64,000 nt of DNA from Asterias rubens (lineage: Eukaryota > Echinodermata > Asteroidea > Forcipulatida > Asteriidae). The stretch spans positions 13,100,160 through 13,164,159 of the forward strand of contig NC_047064.1 of the NCBI RefSeq assembly GCF_902459465.1, read 5' to 3'. Position numbers and translations under genes: made by a program. The first letter of the stretch is position 1; each line of letters begins with the position of its first letter. Positions 45,895 through 58,393 of the stretch are shown here, piece after piece. Under the pieces are notes generated by a model. It was not told the DNA's origin. It ran no database searches and was given only the letters and a program-made list of their open reading frames with translations.

Positions 45895-46465
45895 GATTGC
45901 GAGATCAAGATTAACAAGTTCCACAATATGGCTGGTAAAAACAACAAATTGTTATCAAATTTGAGTGCCTTGTACAATGTAAACAGCAGTTATAGTTTCC
46001 TTAATGGTTTATGACAGTAAATTGTACAAATTCACCAGCCAACTACTGCAAAAAAAAAGTCACAACAAACAAAGAGTCATTATAAGTCCGCAAGATCAAT
46101 ATTTAACAAATTCCACAATTTGGCTGGTAAAAACAATAGTTATCAAATAATATCAAAAAGCAGCAATTTGATAAATTTTCTTAATGGTTTATGACAGTAA
46201 ACTCAACAAGCTTCGTCAGCCAATTGCTGCGAAAAGTCACAACAGAACCAAGATGTTTCATAGAGTCATTACCTCTCTGCGAGATCAAAATTAAAAAAAA
46301 TCCACAAATTTGCTGGTACAAACAACAAATAGTGTATCCAATTTATCCAAAAGCAGTCAATTATATGCACATCTCCTTCCCGGCAATAAAACTGTGCAAA
46401 ATTCACCAGCCAACTGCTGCCAAAAAGTCACAACGGAACCAATATGTTTCACCGAGTCCTTCCAA
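45895..46465. repeat. Degenerate ~190-bp tandem repeat, three units, upstream of Rab27
   Basis: Units begin near 45899, 46090 and 46280 with GCGAGATCAA.ATTAACAAGTTCCACAA.ATGGCTGGTA-type sequence. Each continues with AAACAACAAATTGTTATCAAAT, CTTAATGGTTTATGACAGTAAA, TTCACCAGCCAACTGCTGC and AAAAGTCACAAC(A/G)GAACC. Divergence is considerable but order is kept. Confidence 0.8.
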
Positions 46466-47414
46466 GCGTCATGACTTCATACAGTCAGTGTAAACCTCCC
46501 GATCGCACGGACACGTCCAGATAACTCCTGATGATCACATCCACTTAACAGTCTGCACGCCTTTCAATACAACATCTGCAAGACCATCAAACGCAGCAGG
46601 ATCAATTATTTATACAATAGCCACACATGGTAATCACACTCTGTTTACAATTCTTTTTTTTCAACGCACCGGCTCACCGCGCGGTCCCACAGTGATGAAG
46701 CCAGTTGATTATCTCATGAGCAAATTGATAGATCCCATCCCTGGGAAATCTTAAGGCTGCTGATGAGATCCATAACGGATGTGAAATTGATACGCTTTGC
46801 CGATGTTAATTTGCATTATCTGGAGACAAACAGATAGGTATTGGCAAGTGACATCTTCTTCATGTCACCATATGAAAGGTAGACTGAACTGTGGTTAGCC
46901 TACCGTGTACGTGACAACGGCTGAGGATTCTGTGCTGCCAGTAAGCTCAAATGCTCACAGCGCGGTAAATGATGAATGTGTAAATGCCCCTCTTATTTTT
47001 CATTAAAGTGTTTTCTGGGTCAAGAGGGGATGTTTAATGCCTTCTAACTACCCTACCTACAACACCAAATAGGTCAGAATATGGAGGCAATGTTTTTTAT
47101 TATTCAGGAGTCAACGTGGCATTTAAGTGAAGGGTATGCCTCATCGTACAGTACACGACTTACTCTTGAGAGCTTAAGATGGTTTGGGAAGCGAATCAAT
47201 TTTCAATCCTGAGTGCAAGTTCTTACAGACATCAACCAGATCGACTTAAATCAGTGTTCCTCCACCCACACTTACTCAGACCTTGACTGGCTTAGAGAGC
47301 CTAGCAGTGCTGAGATACACACCTTATAATCTTTGCATACATTGTACACTAGCCTTGTCATGGTCATGCGAATCAGTCAGTATCGTTCATACATTTTCAC
47401 AATACAAATGTGTG
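46466..47414. other. Non-coding; nothing recognised
   Basis: No repeat relationship or coding frame with splice sites found. Confidence 0.4.
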
Positions 47415-47480
47415 TACCTTAATGTGTACAAGTATGTACCTTAATGTGTAAAAGTATGTACCTTAATGTGTACAAGTACA
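47415..47480. repeat. 22-bp tandem repeat, three units
   Basis: TACCTTAATGTGTACAAGTATG at 47415, 47437 and 47459, with one substitution. Confidence 0.9.
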
Positions 47481-47848
47481 CGTACAGTACCAAATTAAAA
47501 TCACAAGTACAAGATGTATGATTTGTATGCTCTTATAAATAAGGCAAAGTATGTTCAATTGTTTATATCAAATTGTAGATGTTTACACAATAATACTGTT
47601 GTTTTCCTAAGATGCAACGCAGTATATTTTTATGATCATGGTTAACCTTAATCATGGTGGCACTGTTTGGCCTCTTTTCTTTGAACAGTATGTAGCATAC
47701 TATTACAGCAAAATCCAACAAAAAATGTCTGAATTACTACACAAATTCATAATCCTAACCAATATCAGCAGTGCAAATATTCAGTTCAATAAATTTGAGT
47801 GCTTTCTGACTAAAAATACAAGGGAAACTCACTGGGTAACTATGAGAG

Positions 47849-47988
47849 ATGCCTCTCTTAATAATGCATGAGTACGTCACGATTCTAACCCAAAATGAGG
47901 CCATAGGCGCAACGTAGCCGACACGCACCTATAGCCTCATCTTGGGTAAGAATTATAAGAAGTCATGCGTGAATATTAAGAGAGGCAT
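47849..47988. mobile_element. Fold-back MITE (ATGCCTCTCTTAATA ends)
   Basis: ATGCCTCTCTTAATAATGCATGA left, TCATGCGTGAATATTAAGAGAGGCAT right. Inner arms ACCCAAAATGAGGCCATAGG and CCTATAGCCTCATCTTGGGT also pair. Confidence 0.8.
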
Positions 47989-48080
47989 ATAGGCCTCAAA
48001 ATTGGTTTGAACCAAAATACCCAAAAATACTTTATTTTATGTCAGGTCCTTTAAAAAATTGTTTTACATACATAGTACCA

Positions 48081-48270
48081 TGTATGAACACATACATGTA
48101 CATGTACATGTACGTGTACATGTAGTACTAGATGAACACACATCATGTACACGTAATCACACACAAGTACGTACAAAGACATCTAGATACACAAATGTAG
48201 TCAAGGTGCAAGGTCAATGAGAACGAATGGTGTGTACATGTTCATCAATCTTCTACGTACATGTACATGT
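48081..48270. repeat. GTACAT-type simple repeats
   Basis: Runs of ACATGTACATGTACATGTACGTGTACATGTA at 48090-48125, and a shorter one near 48255-48272. Each is self-complementary. Confidence 0.8.
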
Positions 48271-48572
48271 ATGTACATATACAAGTATGTCAGGCTCAAC
48301 ACAACTGATGCTTGGCAGTGATCATTTGTGAATGGTCTTCGATCATTGGCAAGTGATTTACGAAACGTTGAAGCTCTATTATCCGTGCTGACACACCAAG
48401 CCAACGGTAATGGTCATGGCAATCAGTACGGATCAGTGATCCACATCATTCTGAATAGTGCAAAGTGATGCACTCTACCATGACTCTATATGAGTCAGGC
48501 ACGATCTGTAACATGTACATGGCAAGGCCCAAAAATTACGCTGGACTACAGGCCAATAGTTTTAGCGTCGGG

Positions 48573-48765
48573 CCAGTAAACTCACGACTCGACAAGCCTA
48601 GTGGTATTTTATTGTATTTCAATTGCATTTCGTCACTGTGTAAAACTTGTACCCTTAAGAAATTATGTGGATTAAGAATTTGATGAATATCTTTCAATTC
48701 TTTTGAGGGTGGAAGTACACAATACATTATCAATCATGTCTAGTCGTGAGTTTACTGGACAAAAA
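48573..48765. mobile_element. Degenerate fold-back with GCCAGTAAACTCACGACT ends
   Basis: GCCAGTAAACTCACGACTCGACA (48572-48594) is inverted at 48740-48762 (TGTCTAGTCGTGAGTTTACTGG). Single-arm relatives occur at 38135-38165 and 45018-45045. Confidence 0.6.
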
Positions 48766-48939
48766 ACATGTATGTAGTAGCTCTTTCTTTTAATGTACAT
48801 TGTAGTTGGTTGTTTAAAAACTCATTTTGATATAAGTGCACTGGGCTCTTTTACATGCATTCATTACACAACCATGACAACACACATGACCAACGGCTTT
48901 ACGTCCCATCTGAGAGACCTGCAATAACAGACTGTAAAA

Positions 48940-49035
48940 AGACTTGCTTTTGAAAGGACACAGCCAGGACTCAAACCCACACTTTCCAGAACAAAAACAG
49001 CAGGGCCTTGTGCTCTTATCTGCTCTCCCATTACT
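48940..49035 (-). mobile_element. tRNA-derived SINE candidate
   Basis: On the minus strand GGGAGAGCAGATAAGAGCACAAGG (A-box-like) precedes GTGTGGGTTTGAGTCCTGGC (B-box-like GGTTTGAGTCC) by about 35 bases. tRNA folding is not preserved. Confidence 0.45.
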
Positions 49036-49202
49036 AATCAATTTATACACACATGGTAAAGCCATACCGTTCTACAATAAATGCAAGCTCAGATGAAAAG
49101 GTCAAGAGTGGGGGTGTCATCTGCTTGACAGGCAAAGATGACAACTGATACTGCCACTGACCATGGTGATGAAAACAATGTGGGTGACAACACCTCAGTG
49201 TC

Positions 49203-49531
49203 TTAAAGCCACTGCAAACGTTTGGTAGTTGTCAAAGACCAGTCTTCTCACTTGGTGTACATCTCAACATATATACATAAAATAAAAAACCTGTGAAAAT
49301 TTTAACTCAATCAGTCGTCGCAGAGTTGGGAGAGAATACTCTCTGCAACTCTAGACCTCAGCTGAGGTCTCAAATTCATTTAAATATTTGAGTGAGAAAT
49401 TAATTCTTTCTCAAAAACTACGTTACTTCGGTTAGCCGTTTCTACAATTATAACAGCTCTCTATTGCTTGATACCAAGTAAGTTTATGCTAACAATTATT
49501 TTGAGTAATTACCAACAGTGTCCAGTGCCTT
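49203..49531. mobile_element. Fold-back MITE, family A (diverged)
   Basis: Left CTTAAAGCCACTGCAAACGTTTGG, right CCAACAGTGTCCAGTGCCTTTAG. The shared block GTCAAAGACCAGTCTTCTCACTTGGTG is present. Confidence 0.8.
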
Positions 49532-50762
49532 TAGCCTGTTTTGATCAAGACAAGTATGACGGAGCCCATAAAGGAACTGGGCAATGGCAATGACCAGTGT
49601 TGTAGCCAGCCTACAGTGGGCTGTGCTGGGCAGGCCCACAATTTTTGCCCAGTACTCTAAGCAAAATACATTGTGCCATCCAGCACAAATTTCCCATAGA
49701 TATAAATATCAAAATATATTCCACTGTGCATTGATCTGAGACACAGCTAAAATGTAACAATAAGGATGAACTGAAGTCAAGTCCAGATATTTGTTCATGG
49801 GTGGCTCTAATCGCAATTCCATCCACCATGTCTAGTGGAACTCCCCTTGTACGTGCAGACGTATGTCATGTGTCTTAAAATCCACCATCAGGAATCACAT
49901 GATGATAAAAAAAATAATAAGTTTCTGGGGGGTGATAAAATTGCACGTGGCTTAATAAACTTGTCCATAAGATTGAAAGTGCTGGTACACATGTATTGTA
50001 CATTCCGTGCTGTACGTAATGCAGTGGATTTATATCTAAAGGTACCCGTTGTATTTGTAATTTTGTCACTTAAAAACCAGTGATGCATTTCAACAAAAAT
50101 TGTGAAAAAATATGAATTATGTATAAGACTCATCATGAGTAATACATGCTTGTAGTTCGACCACATTTTTCACTACATTGTAGTTACTGCAATGCGTATC
50201 ATTCCATGCTTAATGCATGTGGTCCCAGTATTTGCCTTGATGTCTACGTACGCGTATTGTGTGTTGGAACTGTTGGAGTGTACAATACACACACAGTATA
50301 CTGCAGGGCCATGCAAAATTTAACCAGGGGATTCATGAGCAGTTCATCATCACAATTGAGAAACAACGGGTAATGGAGATGGGTTTAAATACTCCAGGAA
50401 CTGCTTAGTGGGTTTTCTTTTTTAGAAACTAGCTCTGTCTGATATGGTACGGCATGCACACACAGTGTCCATCATGTCCATACATGTAGTTTAAACATGT
50501 ACACCATGTAGTTAAACAAGCAGTTTAAGCTTCCCAACTGAAGCTACATTGTAGTCTATGCACACTGTCACCAGTCATGTGTAGGTTTCTCATGCACTTT
50601 GGAAGATTATAAGGGTTTTTCGTAAGCTTCAGGTCGTGTCCAAATTGGCAGCTAAGGTTTTGGTTGGGATGCTGCGCATCTTGCGTGCTGAAGTATATTA
50701 TACGGCATCCCTGCCAATATCCTGAACAGCAATAGCAGCCAAATGCAGCTGTAGCCGATAAT

Positions 50763-51110
50763 AAGCTTGGGCGATATCAAATTATTTTATGCACGATAGC
50801 CTATATCGCCGATAATATACCGCGATATTCGATATAATCACGATTAATTAAATTTGACATCATCAGTCTTCAAACTCCCAGTGAAAGTTGTAGAAAAGAC
50901 AGTCATAGCATAAGAGAGGTGTTCTAATGACCTACATGTATTCTTCTGGTTCTACTCCAAACCTATGGGGTGCAAGATGTCTCAGCTAGGAAATACGTCG
51001 CGATATTGCGATATATCGATATTTCGATTCAAACCAAATCAATCCGATATCGAAATCGTTTCCAAATTAATATCGCGATATTCGATAATATCGTGATATC
51101 GCCCAAGCTT
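50763..51110. mobile_element. 348-bp MITE with 16-bp TIRs and 10-bp target duplication
   Basis: AAGCTTGGGCGATATC at the left and GATATCGCCCAAGCTT at the right are exact complements. AGCCGATAAT lies immediately outside both ends (50753-50762 and 51111-51120). The interior is crowded with CGATAT/ATATCG motifs near each end. The interior has no transposase. A 10-bp duplication fits Mutator-like better than hAT (8 bp), but two bases of the flank could be part of the terminus. Confidence 0.9.
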
Positions 51111-52450
51111 AGCCGATAATTCAGATGCAGCCTTCAATTAAACGAGTGAGAAGTCAAGTCAGCAGAGGATTTGTTATGAAAGTGCACACAAAATTTCAAC
51201 AAGCTCTAAAATTATACAGACAGCCCCCAAGCACAGTACTACAGAAGGAGTTCAATGAACGCACTAGGTTCAAGCATAGAGATTCTCTATAGTTCAAGTG
51301 TCCTTGTAAACAATTTCCAGAGAACGTGTACAATACAAGGTTGCCTTGTTCTCTGGTGGGCAGAGAGATTGAGCCTGTTCACCGCGCTTCCCCTGGGTTT
51401 GTTTCAAGAGGGGATTTCTCAGTCCTAATTGCTGTTACTCTGGGAAATTGCTTCAACAAAAACTACCGATACACTTGAATAAACTGCATGTGACAGTGTG
51501 TCCAGGTTTACAATGCTCAATGTACACTGGACATATAGACCATCCTAAATAGTGCTCAAACCACATTGATCCATTTGTACTTTGTACACAATGTACGTCA
51601 TCACATCATCAGTTAGTACACATTGTGCATCCCTTGCAGGACTGGTATTGAATGAGAATTATTTAATTAAATACAATGGGAAACTCAAAGCAATACTTGA
51701 AATTGGAAAAATATTGTCAGTACAGGACTTGACTACATTTGTGTGTACGACTATAACTGAAGAAAAATAACATTGACTATTACTACCTTTGACTGTCAAC
51801 TACCACCTCCGAAATTTGACTCGGACTGAAGAAATTCAGGAAATAACAAGGCGGTAAAATTCCTCAAGACTGTGTGGCTCAAAATGTTTACCAGATCAGA
51901 AATTATTTTGATCTAAATCAGGGTTTTGCCCTTAACCTCTATTTATTGAATGGCTAGCAAGGCCAGTTACATGTAGCCTGACATTTCCAAATACGACAGC
52001 TTTATCAACAGTCCATATTCAAATGAAATATGCTTATTGAACCGTTTTGTATTTTTTCCAGAGTAGCACAATACACCATTATGGTCAGTCCATGACCCAT
52101 GTGTTTTATAAAACCAGCCTGGCTCACTGGTTTTAACAATTAATTTGTCCCTCACCTCCACCCTTTCTTTAAACACAAAAGACTATTTGGGAGAATACAA
52201 CTTTACTGGTCACACACTGTACACAAAAAAACAGAACAGTGACCCTACATGTAAGACCACCTTTGCACTTCATTTTCAACAATAAGGCATTCTCGCCAGG
52301 GTCTACTGACCACATGCAATGACAAGACACAAACGGGACCCGGGGATGAGGATGGCTGCCTTTTTTACTAGACAGTAATAAAACAGGGCGCACAACACAC
52401 AAAATACATGTACAATTGCTCACTTTTTATGGTATGAATGCAAAACAAAA

Positions 52451-52524
52451 ATTAATGGCCTGACGTTTTGGACCCTGCAGAGAGAGAAAGAAGTCTGCTA
52501 GGGTCGAAACGACAAGCCATTAAT
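52451..52524. mobile_element. Short fold-back (ATTAATGGCCTGACGTTTTGG ends)
   Basis: ATTAATGGCCTGACGTTTTGGACCC pairs with GGGTCGAAACGACAAGCCATTAAT. A single arm recurs at 52798-52860. Confidence 0.7.
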
Positions 52525-53429
52525 TATTTTTGGCACAACTTAAATTATGCATTGATGATTGTAATTGAACAGTTAGAGGAACCAGACTGTGTTTATATCC
52601 CTCTATTCTCGGTTTGATTCATACAGATTGAAATATAAAAGACTCCCTGCGAGATAAGAGAATGTGACTGTCAGATGCTACATGTACAGCACAATACACC
52701 TTTCTTAATATTTATGTGAATAACATAATTACTGTGTAGGGGGCTGTTGCAAACTGCTTACCAACCTAAAGGACCTATTGTATAATGCAAAAAATAGTTA
52801 ATGGCCTGACATTTTGACCCTACATGTAGCAGAGTCTTTCTTGAAGGCTGAATGACAACACAACAAACATGAACAGTTAACCAAAAGTGTGCCGGTAACG
52901 TAAGCAGGGATGTGGAAATTTACATGAATAGAGTAGAGAGAGTCAGATACAATGGAAATCACACACAAAAGCAAGGGGTGAACAATGAATAGAGGAAGGA
53001 AGGGGCTGACCACAGGAAGATGGAAACACAGGTCAATATCAAGAGAGGGAAGAGGGAGAAAAAGGTAATTAATTAGTGAATGAGGCAGGCTAAAAAAGGG
53101 GAAATCTGTGGGAAAAAGGAGAAGGCAAAGACAAAAGGTTATTTATGACGTCATCATTATAATCTAAAACAAAGTGTACAGGTGCAGCATCGATGGAGTG
53201 ATCACAGATTTTGCAGCTGTGATTAGTCAATTTAAATACAAAATGGGGACAGACTTGCTAGATCAATGCATCGGTGGCGTTTTGTCGGTAGCCTCATTTT
53301 GGATTACAGTGATGACCTCCAACAGATGTATATTAAGAAAGGCGTATTACAATCAAATGTACATGTTACACTGCTCAACAAAACAAGTGCAAAAGTTCAA
53401 ACTTGGGATCTGATCCAGGGCCAATTTTC

Positions 53430-53525
53430 GAATAGTTGCTTTATAAAAAAAGTAAATAATATTGCTTAGTGCAAAAGGAATGCTTAGCCGGAATGAGCAG
53501 GATACCATTCATAAGTTGTACCATA
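53430..53525. repeat. Dispersed SINE-like repeat piece
   Basis: The series TTGCTTAGTGCAAAAGGAATGCTTAGCCGGAATGA resembles parts of 33405-33560. Weak. Confidence 0.35.
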
Positions 53526-54025
53526 GAGGTAGAAATATGCCTGTCAGAGAGGCCCTAGAAGTTACTAAAGCCATTCTTTGTTGTAAACAAAGCTTGCGTT
53601 AGTCTACTTCTTTGATAAAGATCAAACCAAAAGCACAACAAAATCTGTCTCTACTTAAAGGTCAAAGTCGGTAACGGTAGTCTTTCCTCAGATGATCATC
53701 GATATCTCTGACTTCTACACATATTTTTACGTTATTTAATATTAACCCAAGGAGGCAAACTGCTGCCGCTATGAATGTCAATAACAGCCAATAATGGCAT
53801 TCTTTGACAGGCCGCCTGTTTGGGGAGAAAACATTCGGAGTCAACTCCCGCTCTGTGCTCTGTCACATTTTTTGATAAATTGCACCAAATTTACATGGTA
53901 ATCACCCGGCTAGAACATCATCGCAATGTATTATGTATTCTTTCCCAGAACTTGCCTACTGAATGGTGACTAACAAACGGGTAACTTGTTAAGTACTGAG
54001 CCTGCATTGTAAGTTCGCGTTGTTA

Positions 54026-54160
54026 AAGGGTTTTGCTATCTTTTGTTGATCAAATTGTTGGCCATGAAATTAAACCCTAAACAACTGTAAATGAAGATAT
54101 GTAATACAATTCACAGCTTCATTAGTCTTGAGTTTTGGGAAGTTACATTGTACATTGTAC
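54026..54160. repeat. Dispersed repeat beginning AAAGGGTTTTGCTATC
   Basis: Same family as 39090-39300 and the left of 42284. Directly abuts the family-A element at 54162. Confidence 0.5.
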
Positions 54161-54161
54161 C

Positions 54162-54557
54162 TTTAAAGACAGTGGACACTATTGGTATTTTTGTCAAAGA
54201 CAAGTCTTCTCACTTGGTGTATAAAAAGATCCAACATGCATAAAATAACAAACCTGTGAAAATTTGAGTTTGGTTGCTGGTCGTGGTTGCAAGATAACTA
54301 TGAAAGAAAAAAACACCCTTGTCTCACAAAGTTGTGTGCTTTTAGATGGTTGATTTCGAGACCTCAAATTCGAAACTTGAGGTCTTGAAATCAAATTTGT
54401 GGAAAATTACTTCTTTCTCGAAAACTACATCACTTCAGAGGGAGCCGTTTCTCGAAATGTTTTATACTATCAACCTCTCCCCATTATTTGTTACCAATTG
54501 AGGTTTTATGCTGATAAGTATTTTGAGTAATTACCAATAGTGTCCACTGCCTTTTTA
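54162..54557. mobile_element. Fold-back MITE, family A (full length)
   Basis: TTTAAAGACAGTGGACACTATTGG left, CAATAGTGTCCACTGCCTTTTT right, palindromic centre GAGACCTCAAATTCGAAACTTGAGGTC. About 395 bp. Confidence 0.85.
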
Positions 54558-55092
54558 AGTACTTGCAGAAACTCCGATAAGCCTAATGATGATATTAATT
54601 TTGAGTACTTGTTCTAGCACTCTGGGGTGTAATTTATATTTTCTGCATACATATTGGCAGATTTTTGTGATTGAAACCAAAGCAACACATACACGGTACC
54701 ATATAGGAAAAACTAGGACCTTACGGCGCCTCTACATTTAGTATGTTTATAGGGACATGGGGAAATCTAATAATTAGTGTTTACATGACTGCCTTTGTTC
54801 CTGCCCACGTGCACAATGGCACGGTACATTTCCAAGGAATCTTCTCCGTGCAGAAACGCAAGAAGAAGGGTTGAAGTAATTTAAGCGCGCCCACAAATAT
54901 TCCTCCAAAATGTTAGAGTTCAATCACATGCTAAAGATAGCGAGGTACCGGGTAAGTTCTTCTGGAAAACAATGTTCACTACAGAAGTGTACGTAAAATG
55001 TACCCATAAGTGGATAATGGATTTGGTGTGGTTAAAACTGTAAAACAATGAAAAGGGAAAAAGTTTACAAAGATTCTGTTTATATATGCAAA

Positions 55093-55430
55093 TCGGCAAA
55101 TTCTAATGACAAATTCTTTGCAAGTCCATATACGATATCCATACACACAAACAGCGACGAACCAAGGCTGTGATCTCAATTATACAGCATTTATGCTAAA
55201 AACTTTAATTTCAATGTTTCCATGAAACCCATTTTTGTAATCTGCATTGTTCTTCTTCATAAACCAAAAATTCTTAAAAGACAAATTCTTTGTAATTAAG
55301 TGGTTCACGCTGGCCATACACTTAACAGCGATGAACCAAGGCTGCGATCTCAATGTACGTCAGAATGCTCCGTACAGTTTCTACAAAAACCCATGTTTTG
55401 TAAACTTGCTCGTTCTCCTTCATAAACCAA
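55093..55430. repeat. Two-unit tandem duplication, ~170-bp period
   Basis: GACAAATTCTTTG, ACAGCGACGAACCAAGGCTG(T/C)GATCTCAAT, and CATAAACCAAAAAT recur in the same order at about 55100-55265 and 55270-55430. Confidence 0.7.
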
Positions 55431-56028
55431 AAATACATGTAATTTCACTTTTATAACTTCACTTTTACAGGCGCATTTTACATTACATCAAGCTCTACTG
55501 CAAAGCAGTTCACCATACTTGACCATTACTTTTGCCAGATTTTTATGTGATGCAATGTTAAAAAAGTTTGAGTGTACGATTGTAAGCTTTGTTTTCGAAG
55601 CGCTGTGAACCAGTTCCTACATTGTGGGATAAGATTATGACCTCTGGAAGAACTAAAATTGGACTACGATTTGACACCTTATTCTCAAATTCAGGCTAAA
55701 ACCCCCCAGGGCCTGAAAGAGAACTACGATCCATTACCAATGTACGTGTCCTACACATGCAAGAAGGTACACAATTTAGAAACAGATGCACTGCATGAGC
55801 CAGTTGTATCATCAATAATATATCTTTCTCTTTTCAGTCACCGATTCATTTCTCCTCGACCTACATGTACACACTCCTCAAATTCAAGGAGCCCTTGATT
55901 CTCAAAGCACATCCGGGAAATTGTTATTGATCGTTAGTCTCAATCCGAGAGTCAAAGAAATTTCTGCAGTGTTTAAAATATACTGCTGCGTACACAGAAC
56001 ATTTATGAATGTCCCTACACGCAGAACT

Positions 56029-56215
56029 GAAAAGCACTGGATACTAATATTGGCAACTGCTCAAAATAAGTGCCATCAAACTTACTTGGTAAGAATCAAG
56101 CATCTGAAAGCACACAACTCCGTGTGACAAGGGTGTTTTTGTCTTTCATTATTATCTCGCAACTTCGATGACCGATTGAACTCAAATTTTCAGGTTCGTT
56201 ATTTTATGTATACAA
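56029..56215. mobile_element. Family-A fold-back, truncated
   Basis: CACTGGATACTAATATTGGCAACTGCTCAAAATAAG at the left; then the CATCTGAAAGCACACAACTCCGTGTGACAAGG block of family A, lacking the centre and right end. Confidence 0.65.
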
Positions 56216-56217
56216 TG

Positions 56218-56564
56218 ATTTACATTAATCTTACACAGTTTGAAGATTATAATAGTAGAATGCTTCCCTTGAAATGTTACTTACTGAGGTGCTGTAGTTT
56301 TTGAGAAATGAGTAAAACAAATAGTTTTTGTCTCAATTTTAGCATGTAAAAAAAGTATTAACCAGTTATGCTATGGTTTTTGTATAATATCAGAACTGGT
56401 TAATGGGAGTTTACATGCTAAAATAATTTTCGTCTTCCTGAGACGAAAACTATTTTGTGACTTGTTTTACTCATTTCTCAAAAACTAAACAACCTCAGTT
56501 ATAATATTTGAAGGGAAGCTTTCCACTATCATTATCTTTAAACCCTGTCAGTTTAATGTAAATC
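56218..56564. mobile_element. Fold-back MITE (ATTTACATTAA ends)
   Basis: ATTTACATTAAtC..ACACAGTTTGAAG left, GTCAGTTTAATGTAAAT right. Inner arms TTTTTGAGAAATGAGTAAAACAA and TTGTTTTACTCATTTCTCAAAAA are near-perfect, as are TTTTAGCATGTAAA and TTTACATGCTAAAA. Confidence 0.8.
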
Positions 56565-57127
56565 TGTGGACATTTTGAAAAAGTACCCAAATCCTTTAAA
56601 CAGTTAAACAGAAAGAAAAGATTTTCAAATGTCGACTTCGAGTCTGCCAGGGTAAAACACAATTTTGTTGAGTATCAAACATAATTTTATATCCGTACAT
56701 GCCATAAGACAAATTATCAGAAAATCATTGAATATTTCTGTTGGTTCACATAAAAGCAGTTCAATAGTTATTTCACAGAGAGATTTTTTGTTCAAATTCA
56801 AAGCACAAGACAGCGGACAACAAAAATACCACTTAGAATAACAGATTTAAGAAAAACCAAAAATTCCAGCAAACAAGTGTGAATAAAATTCAAAAATAAA
56901 TTCTCAGAAACACACCCTAATAATATAAAATACAAAATTTAAACCGAACCAGCCAATGACTAAAAATAATGACCAATGGCCTGCCAACAATGTTTTTTTC
57001 TTTACCCATTTTTATATCCATTTTAATGAAAGTCTGTTTAATGCAGAAATTTTATATTATGCGGTTTATGCCTTTTGTCTTGTTCTTGAGTTTTGTTTTA
57101 AATGTGTATAGTATTTAGTGATTTTTT

Positions 57128-57491
57128 ACTTTGGTCTTTCTTTCCATAACCACCCCTTGTTTTTGTATGAAGTGCATTTACTTTGGTCTTTCTTTCCATC
57201 ACCACCCCTTGTTTTTGTATGAAGTGCATTTACTTTGGTCTTTCTTTCCATCACCACCCCTTGTTTTTGTATGAAGTGCATTTACTTTGGTCTTTCTTTC
57301 CATAGCCACCCCTTGTTTTTGTATGAAGTGCATTTACTTTGGTCTTTCTTTCCATAACCACCCCTTGTTTTTGTATGAAGTGCATTTACTTTGGTCTTTC
57401 TTTCCATAACCACCCCTTGTTTTTGTATGAAGTGCATTTACTTTGGTCTTTCTTTCCATCACTACCCCTTGTTTTTGTATGAAATGCATTT
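57128..57491. repeat. 52-bp tandem repeat, seven units
   Basis: Unit ACTTTGGTCTTTCTTTCCAT followed by AACCACCCCTTGTTTTTGTATG and AAGTGCATTT, repeated exactly every 52 bases from 57128. Units differ at one or two sites (CATAACC/CATCACC/CATAGCC). Confidence 0.95.
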
Positions 57492-58002
57492 CAACCTATC
57501 GGTTGCCATGCTGTGTAATTGTTCAAGTTTCATTAAAAAATATTGTCTGTGTCTGTGTGTTCGCAGTCAATCTTACTGTAGGGTTATCTCTTTAATTTGC
57601 CAACCTTTTGATTAATTTCCTCTTTGCTTCCTTCCTGACTCAGAAAGAGAAAGAGAGAGAGCCGGCCATTCCTCCCAGAATCAAAATTGGAGTCTCCTTT
57701 TCATTCCTCATAATCTTATGTTACAGCCAAGAGATACATTCAGTGCTGCGCTGCGCTAGAACAGACATGCACAGGATATACGCATGATACAAATTCATTG
57801 TCATCTATGGAGGAGTGTGCACGTACCAATACGGTGTGCACACAAAACATATCAATAACTCAGTTTTTCAAAGACATGATCACATTACAGTGATTTATGT
57901 GGAAAAACTTCAATGTAAATTATGATGAGTTACTGAGCAGACAGGAGACAATAAAACGTTCCGGATTCTTATTTAAATGTCTGGTTTAAACAGCACTGGA
58001 CA

Positions 58003-58393
58003 TTAAAGGAACACGTTGCCTTGGATCGGACGAGTTTGTCTATTTAAAGCGTTTGAAACCGTTTGTTATGAAATGCAATGGTTAGAAAGATGTTTTGAAA
58101 GTAGAGTATAATGATCCACACGAGTATCACTCAAAATTGCACGGTTTTCCTTTTACGTCACGAACTATCATGGTCGGCCATTTATGGGAGTCAAAATTTT
58201 GACTCCCGTAAATGGCCGACCCTGTTAGTCGACGAGGTAAAAAGAAAACCACGCAATTTCGAGGCATATTTGTGTAGATCATTGTATTCTACTTTACAAT
58301 ATCTTTCTAACCATAATATGCATTTCATAACAAACGGTTACAAACGTTTTTTATAGACCAATTCGTCCGATCCAAAGCAAAGTGTTCCTTTAA
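58003..58393. mobile_element. Fold-back MITE, family B with TTAA ends
   Basis: TTAAAGGAACACGTTGCCTTGG left and CAAAGTGTTCCTTTAA right, with the same TTTTGACTCCC..GGGAGTCAAAA centre as the 2147 copy. TTAA is readable at both boundaries (58003-58006 and 58390-58393). Confidence 0.85.
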
